Shown one piece after another: positions 1 to 4,034 of a DNA stretch of 5,937 nucleotides (positions are counted from its first letter, which is position 1; each line of letters begins with the position of its first letter). Source of the stretch: Gammaproteobacteria bacterium (GTDB lineage: Bacteria > Pseudomonadota > Gammaproteobacteria > Steroidobacterales > Steroidobacteraceae); the NCBI GenBank assembly GCA_030043215.1, contig JASHYG010000262.1, positions 1-5,937 on the forward strand, read 5' to 3'. The notes below the pieces were generated by a model. It did not search any database. It had not been told where the DNA came from and was given only the letters and a program-made list of their open reading frames with translations. A program made the position numbers and the translations under genes.

Positions 1-1
1 C

Positions 2-79
2 ACCAGCGCAGGCCGCAAGGCATTGACCCGCTACCTCTCGCACGTCGAGGCCGTCATCAAGGCCATGCGCCGCGAGTGA
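2..79 (+). CDS. C-terminal end of a probable winged-helix transcriptional regulator (partial)
   Basis: Only the last 25 residues and the TGA stop lie in the window; the gene begins before base 1. The visible tail includes [20 protein letters not shown]. This resembles the end of small MarR-like/HTH_34 winged-helix regulators, which often finish with a 'TpaGrkAL..YL..le.ii' pattern: the last strand of the wing, then a dimerisation helix. The frame is supported by the 4-base GTGA overlap with the next gene, a typical translationally coupled arrangement. If the family call is right, the protein would be a cytoplasmic DNA-binding dimer and might control the prenyltransferase gene it overlaps. The family call rests on a very short fragment and could be wrong; that it is a coding tail is more secure. 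Confidence 0.5.
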   Translation, partial: TSAGRKALTRYLSHVEAVIKAMRRE

Positions 80-792
80 CCGCAGGCATGCACGTCGCCA
101 TCATCATGGACGGGAACGGCCGCTGGGCCGCGCGGCGGGGATTGCCGCGCACGGCCGGCCACGCGCAGGGCGCGAAGGCCGTTCGGCGCATCGTGGAAGC
201 CGCCGCCCGCGCAGGAATCGAGACGCTCACGTTGTATGCCTTCTCCTGCGACAACTGGGGGCGTCCGGCGGGGGAAGTCGCCGCGCTGCTGCGCCTGTTG
301 CGCAGGTACCTGCTCGGAGAGACCCGCTACTGCGCCGAGAATCGGGTGCGCGTGAACGTCATCGGGCGGCGCGACCGGTTGAGCCCGGACCTGCTACGCG
401 CGATCGAGTTCAGCGAGCGGACGACCGCGAAAGGCTCGCGGCTGCATTTGAGGATCGCCGTGGATTACTCCGCCCGCCACAGCATCCTGCAGACTGCGCG
501 GCGCGCGCTTTCTGGCGACGCGAGCGGCGAGGAGATGGAGTTCCTGCGGCTCATGGACGAGGTGAACCACTCCACGCTCGCCACCGAGGGCGTCGACCTC
601 CTCATCCGCACCGGCGGCGAGAAGCGGCTCAGCGATTTCCTGCTGTGGGAATGTGCGTACGCCGAGCTCTACTTCACCGACTGCCTGTGGCCGGACTTCG
701 ACGCGAACGGCCTCGACCAGGCGCTCCACGACTATGCGGGGCGGCAGCGGCGCTTCGGACGACTGCCCGACGCCGTGGACGCGGCTCTGTAG
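76..792 (+). CDS. uppS: UppS-family cis-prenyltransferase (polyprenyl diphosphate synthase), divergent subfamily
   Basis: This is a 238-residue cytosolic enzyme of the UppS (cis-IPPS) family, which condenses isopentenyl diphosphate onto an allylic diphosphate to give a cis-polyprenyl diphosphate. Family motifs appear in order: [13 protein letters not shown] at residues 6-18 (D12 matches the Mg/pyrophosphate-binding Asp26 of E. coli UppS), GHAQG at 28-32 (H29), [13 protein letters not shown] at 52-64, [15 protein letters not shown] at 177-191, and [15 protein letters not shown] at 194-208 (E197 matches E. coli Glu213). Length is typical, slightly short. Two blocks are unusual: SCDNW replaces the common SSENW, and DYSAR at 130-134 replaces NYGGR. 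Product chain length therefore cannot be assumed. The GTG start overlaps the upstream stop (GTGA); an ATG at 88 is an alternative and would remove four residues. There are no pyrH/frr/cdsA/dxr neighbours, so it may be a second copy beside the housekeeping uppS (inference). Confidence 0.88.
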   Translation: MTAGMHVAIIMDGNGRWAARRGLPRTAGHAQGAKAVRRIVEAAARAGIETLTLYAFSCDNWGRPAGEVAALLRLLRRYLLGETRYCAENRVRVNVIGRRDRLSPDLLRAIEFSERTTAKGSRLHLRIAVDYSARHSILQTARRALSGDASGEEMEFLRLMDEVNHSTLATEGVDLLIRTGGEKRLSDFLLWECAYAELYFTDCLWPDFDANGLDQALHDYAGRQRRFGRLPDAVDAAL

Positions 793-798
793 AGGGCG

Positions 799-836
799 CC
801 CGGCCTCTCAGAGGCCCCGGACCCGGCCTCTCAGAG
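799..836. repeat. 15-base direct repeat between convergent uppS and comM ends
   Basis: The word CCCGGCCTCTCAGAG occurs at 799-813 and again at 822-836, 23 bases apart start to start. The second copy covers the comM stop codon (TCA at 831-833 on the + strand). The 38-base gap between the two genes is thus made almost entirely of this duplicated word. It may be a local duplication that has changed the end of comM, or part of a transcription-end structure. Confidence 0.7.
802..816. terminator. Palindromic hairpin between uppS and comM, possible bidirectional terminator
   Basis: GGCCTCTCAGAGGCC is a perfect inverted repeat with 7-base arms around one central base; as RNA it would give a 6-bp stem with a 3-base loop. 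It lies 9 bases after the uppS stop and 14 bases beyond the comM stop, so it is in the right place to end transcription from both sides. No run of T follows on either strand, so it is not a classical intrinsic terminator. Confidence 0.35.
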
Positions 837-2396
837 CCCCCGGCGCAGCTGCACCGCCTCGGCCACGTGCGCCGGCTGGATGACATCGCTCGCAGCGAGG
901 TCGGCGATGGTGAGCGCGATGCGCAGCACCCGATGATAGGAGCGGGCGGTGAGACCCAGCCGGTCGAGCGCGTTCTCGAGCAGCGCTCTTGCAGGCTTCT
1001 GCAGAGAGGCCGCGGATCTCACCTCCGCGGCGGAGAGCGCGCTGTTGGGCTTTCCGGCGCGGGCGAGCTGTCGGGCGCGTGCCTGGGCGACCTGAGCGGC
1101 TCCCGTCTCCGTGGTCTCGCCTACCGGTCCTTGGGCGAGAAGCTCGCCCGCCGGGACGCGCTCGACGGCCACGCGCAGATCGATCCGGTCGAGCAGCGGG
1201 CCCGAGATGCGCGACCGATACCTCTCGACCTGCGATGGAGTGCACCGGCAGGGGGTCGAGGCATCCCCGAGGTAGCCGCAGGGACAGGGATTCATCGCCG
1301 CGACGAGCTGGAAGGCGGCCGGATAGCGCGCCTGCATGCCGGTACGCGAGACGGCGATGACGCCGCTCTCCAGCGGCTCCCTCAGCGCCTCGAGCACCCG
1401 CCGGTCGAATTCCGGAAGCTCGTCGAGGAACAGGACGCCATGATGGGCGAGGCTCACCTCCCCCGGCCGCGCGTGCGGTCCGCCACCGACGATCGCGGCT
1501 GCCGATGCCGTGTGGTGCGGGGATCGGAACGGGCGGCGGCCAAAGCCGCCCGGGTCGAAGCCCGAAGCGCTCACTGACGCGATGGTCGCAATCTCGAGCG
1601 CCTCGGCGCGCGCGAGCGGCGGCAACAAGCCCGGCAGCGCTCCGGCGAGCAGGCTCTTTCCGGAGCCGGGCGGACCGAGAAACAGCAGGCTGTGCGCTCC
1701 GGCCGCGGCGACGATCAGCGCCCGCTTCGCGTGATGCTGGCCGAGCACGTCCGCCAGCTCGGGAGCGAACGGCGGCGCTGCGGCAGGCGCGGCCGCTCGG
1801 GGAAGCGCGGCGATTCGAGGAGCCGCGGCAACCCAATGAGATTGAGCTCCGCGCGCGGGCCGGAGCTGCTCGCCTTGCAAGCAGGCGCACGCGTCAAGGA
1901 GGTGGTCGGTAGCGAGCACGGCATCTTCCCGCGCGACGATGCACGCCTCGCTCACGTTCGGTCGAGGCACCAGGATCTCGTGCCGCGCCCGCGCGGCGTG
2001 CGCCGCGGCGAGGAGCAATCCCTTGATGGGCTTCACCGCGCCGGTCAGGCTGAGCTCGCCATAGAATTCCCGGGCTGTGACGTCTCGATGTCCGCCTGCG
2101 GCGTGTCTCACCTGGCCGGACGCGAGCAGGATGCCGAGCGCGATGGGCAGATCGAAGCGGCCGCCCTCCTTCGGCAGATCGGCCGGCGCGAGATTGACGG
2201 TGAGGCGGCCGGCCGGAAACTCGAAGCCGCAGTTCTCCAGCGCGGCGCGGACGCGCTCCCGGCTTTCCCGGACCGCCGCGGCGGGCAAGCCGACGATCGA
2301 GAAAGTGGGCAGGCCGGTGCCGAGACTCACCTCCACCTGCACGAGCGGCGCACGCAGCCCGAGCTGCCCGCGGCACAGTGTCGTCGCGACCTGCAT
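831..2396 (-). CDS. comM: ComM/YifB-family Mg-chelatase-like AAA+ ATPase
   Basis: A 521-residue protein, close to the family's usual length of about 500. The N-terminal Lon-like/ChlI domain (residues 1 to about 170) carries FSIVGLPAAAVRESRERVR and the NLAPADLPKEGGRFDLPIA block. The AAA+ domain (about 210-410) has Walker A GPPGSGKS (241-248), Walker B VLFLDEL (321-327), the sensor-like AAMNPCPCG, four cysteines in CPC and CRC pairs (371, 373, 383, 385) and the RISGPLLDRIDL arginine segment. A Mg_chelatase_C domain ends the protein. ComM homologues are hexameric helicases that drive branch migration and help integrate single-stranded DNA during natural transformation (shown in Vibrio cholerae); they do not chelate Mg into porphyrins. 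The start fits the family's usual N-terminus and is preceded by GGGGGAGAG, a rather close Shine-Dalgarno. It lies 40 bases after ubiK on the same strand, probably in one operon, as seen around glnK-yqiC-comM in Pseudomonas. All catalytic motifs are present. Confidence 0.95.
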   Translation of the reverse strand: MQVATTLCRGQLGLRAPLVQVEVSLGTGLPTFSIVGLPAAAVRESRERVRAALENCGFEFPAGRLTVNLAPADLPKEGGRFDLPIALGILLASGQVRHAAGGHRDVTAREFYGELSLTGAVKPIKGLLLAAAHAARARHEILVPRPNVSEACIVAREDAVLATDHLLDACACLQGEQLRPARGAQSHWVAAAPRIAALPRAAAPAAAPPFAPELADVLGQHHAKRALIVAAAGAHSLLFLGPPGSGKSLLAGALPGLLPPLARAEALEIATIASVSASGFDPGGFGRRPFRSPHHTASAAAIVGGGPHARPGEVSLAHHGVLFLDELPEFDRRVLEALREPLESGVIAVSRTGMQARYPAAFQLVAAMNPCPCGYLGDASTPCRCTPSQVERYRSRISGPLLDRIDLRVAVERVPAGELLAQGPVGETTETGAAQVAQARARQLARAGKPNSALSAAEVRSAASLQKPARALLENALDRLGLTARSYHRVLRIALTIADLAASDVIQPAHVAEAVQLRRGL

Positions 2397-2431
2397 CTCT
2401 CCCCCGTCCGAGGCGGGGCACGATGTGCATA

Positions 2432-2447
2432 CCGCGCTAGCGCGCGG
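2432..2447. repeat. Inverted repeat at the ubiK stop codon
   Basis: CCGCGC (2432-2437) and GCGCGG (2442-2447) form a 6-bp stem with a 4-base loop; the core GCGCTAGCGC is a perfect 10-base palindrome. The ubiK stop (TAG on the - strand, 2437-2439) lies inside it. In the ubiK-comM transcript this hairpin would sit between the two reading frames, where it could tune relative expression or mRNA decay. It lacks a T-run and may be chance in GC-rich DNA. Confidence 0.3.
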
Positions 2448-2691
2448 CTGTGGACAGCGCCTTCTCGAGCTCCGCGACCCGAGCTTCCAGCGCCTCGGCC
2501 TTGGCGCGGGTGCGCTCGAGCACCTTCGTCTGCGTATCGAACTCGTCGCGGGTGACCAGATCGAGCCTGCCGAGCGTCCCTCTCAGTACCGCGCGAAAGC
2601 TGGACTCCAGGTCCTGCTGCATGCTGCGCAAGGCAGGCGGCACACTGTCGAGCAGGCGGCGGACGATCTCATCGATTCTGAATGGGTCCAT
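2437..2691 (-). CDS. ubiK: UbiK-family ubiquinone biosynthesis accessory factor (YqiC/BMFP)
   Basis: An 84-residue protein of the YqiC/UbiK family (COG2960). The N-terminal part (MDPFRIDEIVRRLLDSVP) is an amphipathic helix. The diagnostic C-terminal part has LGRLDLVTRDEFDTQTKVLE (about residues 41-60) and then a coiled coil, EALEARVAELEKAL. UbiK forms trimers, binds UbiJ and assists the ubiquinone-making Ubi complex, mainly under aerobic conditions; the homologue in Salmonella is linked to membrane fusion and virulence. I chose the ATG at 2689-2691 because GAGGG lies 5 bases upstream and because the family normally begins just before 'DP..I'. In-frame ATGs at 2703 and 2724 would add 4 or 11 residues unlike the family, and the 2703 codon overlaps the ribosome binding site. 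It is probably co-transcribed with comM. The glnK/amtB genes that often precede it in Pseudomonas are absent; a divergent DUF4124 gene is there instead. Confidence 0.92.
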   Translation of the reverse strand: MDPFRIDEIVRRLLDSVPPALRSMQQDLESSFRAVLRGTLGRLDLVTRDEFDTQTKVLERTRAKAEALEARVAELEKALSTAAR

Positions 2692-2811
2692 GGCTGCCCT
2701 CATCTCAAGCGCGCCGGAGCCCAAGCATACGCACGCCGTGCGCCTGCGTCAGCGGGTCTGACCGTCGCAAACCGGGCTATACGGCGAATTACCGGGCATT
2801 TCGGGGGGGAA

Positions 2812-2839
2812 CCGGACGGGTGCCCGATCGGGTGTCCGG
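2812..2839. repeat. Nested inverted repeats, possible operator or RNA structure
   Basis: CCGGAC (2812-2817) and GTCCGG (2834-2839) form outer arms, and CCCGATCGGG (2823-2832) is a perfect palindrome inside them. The two centres are offset by two bases, so this is not one simple dyad. It lies about 40-70 bases upstream of the possible -10 box of the DUF4124 gene, a reasonable place for an activator or repressor site. No known operator consensus was recognised. Confidence 0.3.
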
Positions 2840-2880
2840 CGACTGTGACGGACTTCAAGGGTCCCGGCCGCGCTCGACAG

Positions 2881-2886
2881 CATAAT
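2881..2886 (+). promoter_or_regulatory. Candidate -10 box upstream of the DUF4124 gene
   Basis: CATAAT matches the sigma-70 -10 consensus TATAAT at 5 of 6 positions and stands out in GC-rich DNA. No good -35 box lies 16-18 bases upstream (the region reads about AAGGGT), so the promoter would be weak, activator-dependent or use another sigma factor. Transcription would start near 2892, just at the hairpin 2890-2907. Confidence 0.35.
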
Positions 2887-2889
2887 CAG

Positions 2890-2907
2890 CCTGGGCCTGC
2901 GCCCAGG
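2890..2907 (+). promoter_or_regulatory. 5'-leader hairpin ahead of the upstream ORF
   Basis: CCTGGGC (2890-2896) and GCCCAGG (2901-2907) give a perfect 7-bp stem with a CTGC loop. It ends 6 bases before the GAGGAG ribosome binding site of the upstream ORF. It could protect the 5' end of the mRNA or act as a protein-binding or attenuation element; no riboswitch class was recognised. Confidence 0.4.
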
Positions 2908-2912
2908 GTAGC

Positions 2913-2943
2913 GAGGAGCCCCATGCGATCCCGCGGGAGCTCC
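2913..2943 (+). promoter_or_regulatory. Ribosome binding site that can be sequestered in a hairpin
   Basis: GAGGAG (2913-2918) lies 4 bases before an ATG at 2923. Bases 2915-2922 (GGAGCCCC) can pair with 2935-2943 (GGG, a bulged A, GCTCC), giving 8 base pairs. This puts most of the Shine-Dalgarno in the stem and the ATG in a 12-base loop. Such a layout can make translation depend on ribosome access or a binding factor. Part of the pairing may be chance in GC-rich DNA. Confidence 0.35.
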
Positions 2944-2961
2944 AGAGCATCGACTAGATGA
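2923..2961 (+). CDS. Possible 12-residue upstream ORF/leader peptide (MRSRGSSRASTR)
   Basis: A 12-codon frame starts at an ATG with the strong Shine-Dalgarno GAGGAG 4 bases upstream, the best ribosome binding site in this leader. Its TGA stop (2959-2961) overlaps the first possible ATG of the DUF4124 gene (2958) as ATGA, the classic arrangement for translational coupling. The peptide has four Arg and four Ser in twelve residues. Three of the Arg codons are CGA or AGA, which are usually scarce in GC-rich genomes, and one AGA directly precedes the stop. It could be a leader whose translation delivers ribosomes to the next gene. Equally, it could be an untranslated chance frame. There is no homology to judge it by. 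Confidence 0.35.
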   Translation: MRSRGSSRASTR

Positions 2962-3437
2962 GGGCGTTCTCGATGCGCCGATATTCAGCGATTACCGCCT
3001 GTGTGCTCGCCGTGGGCCTCGCGGCGGCCGTGCGTGCCGACATCTGGAAATGGGTGGACGCTCAGGGAACCGTGCACTACAGCGACCGTCCGGTGCCCGG
3101 AGCCGTGCTCATCAAGGGACCCAACCCGGCGGACGACAGCTCATCGAGCGACGCGGGCGGGGACCAGAAGAGCCTCGACGCCTCGAGCAAGCAGATCGCC
3201 TCCGACCTGGATCATGAGGCGGCGGCGCACAAGGTGCAGCAGGATGAGGCGGCCCAGAAGGCCGAGCAGTGCAAGGAGGCGCAGGATCGCTACGACAAGG
3301 CCATTCACGCGCGCCGCATCTACACCACGGACGAGAACGGTAACCGCCAGTACCTCTCCGACGACGACGCTGAGAAGCAGCGCGTGCAGGCGGAGCTCGA
3401 CGTCGAGAACTTCTGCGGCTCGAGCCCTTCCGAGTAA
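2958..3437 (+). CDS. DUF4124 domain-containing secreted protein
   Basis: A 159-residue protein with a Sec-type signal peptide: basic MRRYS, a hydrophobic stretch (residues 11-25) and a likely cleavage after AVRA (27|28). The mature start, DIWKWVDAQGTVHYSDRPVP, is the hallmark of DUF4124, a short beta-rich periplasmic/envelope domain common in proteobacteria and of unknown function. A Ser/Asp-rich linker (about 59-70) leads to a charged, Ala/Glu/Gln-rich helical region (about 71-118), the block RRIYTTDENGNRQYLSDDDA and a last helix. Two cysteines (105 and 153) could form a disulfide. The start is uncertain: ATG 2958 directly follows an in-frame TAG and lacks a good ribosome binding site but overlaps the upstream ORF; ATG 2973 gives a more typical signal peptide and has GAGGG 8 bases upstream. 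There is no lipobox cysteine. The gene appears monocistronic. The function is unknown. Confidence 0.85.
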   Translation: MRAFSMRRYSAITACVLAVGLAAAVRADIWKWVDAQGTVHYSDRPVPGAVLIKGPNPADDSSSSDAGGDQKSLDASSKQIASDLDHEAAAHKVQQDEAAQKAEQCKEAQDRYDKAIHARRIYTTDENGNRQYLSDDDAEKQRVQAELDVENFCGSSPSE

Positions 3438-3451
3438 CTCACCGCACCTAG

Positions 3452-3536
3452 GCTGGCCCGGCTACTTGCCCGGCTCTGCCGGGCCGGCTGCTCTGGGCTG
3501 GCTGCTCTGGGCTGGCGCGGCGCCGGGCCGCCCGGC
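3452..3536. repeat. GC-rich inverted-repeat cluster between convergent genes, possible terminator or REP-like element
   Basis: The 104-base gap between the DUF4124 gene and pilE is nearly all G and C and is built from GCCCGGCT and its complement. GCCCGGCT occurs at 3456-3463, 3468-3475 and 3530-3537; GCCGGGCC occurs at 3478-3485 and 3522-3529. Possible stems are 3452-3462 with 3478-3488 (11 bp, one G-T pair), 3468-3473 with 3479-3484 (6 bp), and 3522-3527 with 3531-3536 (6 bp, 3-base loop). The first two exclude each other. The position between converging genes fits transcription ending for both, but no T-run follows any stem, so Rho-independent termination in the classical form is not supported. 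It could also be a REP-type repeat. Confidence 0.5.
3486..3516. repeat. Tandem repeat of a 14-base unit
   Basis: GGCTGCTCTGGGCT is present twice head to tail (3486-3499 and 3500-3513), with three further bases, GGC, of a third copy. It lies inside the GC-rich intergenic cluster downstream of pilE. Perfect copies suggest a recent duplication, and the copy number may vary between strains. Confidence 0.75.
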
Positions 3537-3541
3537 TCGGC

Positions 3542-4018
3542 TCACTGCCAGCAGGAGGAGTTGGCCGTCCCTGCCGAGTTGAACGCGGTCTGCACGCCGG
3601 TTTGAATGACACTGAAGGACTGGCACTGCGAGTCATTGAGCTGCGGGCTTCCCGCGGCAGGCGTCGCCGTGATGATGTAGGTCGGGCCCGTTGCGGCAGC
3701 CTGGGCCGGGTCCGGTGACGTCACCGTGATCTGGTAGTACGTGCCGGTCGACTGCGGGAACGCCGTGGCTGTCGTCGAGTAGCCGAGCTGATCCGGCTCC
3801 GTGCTGTAGCTGTTGTTGACGCTGAAATACTTCTCCTCGCGGCTCGCGAGCTCGAGGACGGCGTTCGTCGCCTCGGTCCTGCGCGACTGCTGCACCTGCT
3901 GCGTGTAGATCGGGACGGCGACCGCGACCAGGATCGCGACGATGACGATCACGATCAGCAGCTCGACGAGCGTGAAGCCTGCCGGCTCGACCCTTCGATC
4001 CATTCTGCGACTTGTCAT
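3542..4018 (-). CDS. pilE: Type IV pilus minor pilin, PilE family
   Basis: A 158-residue prepilin. The leader is short and basic (MTSRRMDRRVEPAG). The prepilin peptidase PilD would cut after G14, and the mature protein starts F-T-L-V-E with the conserved Glu5. The hydrophobic N-terminal helix LLIVIVIVAILVAVAVPIY anchors the subunit in the inner membrane before assembly. Then come the amphipathic helix (QQVQQSRRTEATNAVLELA) and a soluble head with SREEKYFSVNNSYS. Two cysteines near the end (132 and 156, in DSQCQSF and SSCWQ) would close the C-terminal disulfide loop typical of PilE-type pilins. It is the last gene of the operon, 14 bases after pilY1, as in the fimU-pilVWXY1E order of Pseudomonas and Xanthomonas. 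With the other minor pilins it primes pilus assembly. I chose ATG 4018 because the leader then has usual length and AGAGGA lies 10 bases upstream; an ATG at 4051 would overlap pilY1 and lengthen the leader. Confidence 0.92.
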   Translation of the reverse strand: MTSRRMDRRVEPAGFTLVELLIVIVIVAILVAVAVPIYTQQVQQSRRTEATNAVLELASREEKYFSVNNSYSTEPDQLGYSTTATAFPQSTGTYYQITVTSPDPAQAAATGPTYIITATPAAGSPQLNDSQCQSFSVIQTGVQTAFNSAGTANSSCWQ

Positions 4019-4028
4019 AATGCAGAGG

Positions 4029-4034
4029 TCCTCT
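4029..4034 (-). promoter_or_regulatory. Ribosome binding site of pilE, overlapping the pilY1 stop
   Basis: On the - strand AGAGGA (reading 4034 to 4029) begins inside the pilY1 TAG stop codon (4035-4033) and lies 10 bases before the pilE ATG at 4018. The overlap suggests that ribosomes ending pilY1 can re-start at pilE, and it supports the 4018 start over 4051. Confidence 0.5.

Larger units (their letters stand above)
2692..2957. other. Divergent intergenic region between ubiK and the DUF4124 gene
   Basis: This 266-base stretch must hold the promoters for ubiK (leftward) and the DUF4124 gene (rightward). I see no conserved protein gene in it apart from the short upstream ORF at 2923-2961. 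It contains an imperfect double inverted repeat (2812-2839), a TATAAT-like box (2881-2886) and two potential RNA hairpins (2890-2907 and 2915-2943). I could not find a convincing -35/-10 pair for ubiK. Confidence 0.6.

Noticed and set aside
808..1890. A - strand open frame of 360 codons overlapping comM in another frame
   Set aside because: Out-of-frame reading of comM; the composition is Arg/Ala/Gly-rich and the comM frame carries all the conserved motifs.
831..2396. Reading the ATPase as a magnesium chelatase subunit of chlorophyll synthesis
   Set aside because: The Lon-like N-terminal domain, the CPC/CRC cysteines and the ubiK neighbour fit ComM/YifB; no bch/chl genes are nearby.
1692..2555. 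A + strand open frame of 287 codons opposite comM
   Set aside because: It is antisense to the conserved comM sequence, is Arg/Gly/Ala-rich, has no recognisable motif and no good start signal.
2077..2961. A long + strand open frame of 294 codons opposite comM and ubiK
   Set aside because: It lies antisense to two well-supported genes and runs through the intergenic region with low-complexity Arg/Pro/Ala-rich sequence and no domain. Long shadow frames are expected in GC-rich coding DNA. Only its last 12 codons, with their own ribosome binding site, were kept as a possible upstream ORF.
3486..3516. Short tandem repeat as a CRISPR array
   Set aside because: The units are 14 bases, directly adjacent without spacers, and no cas gene is near.
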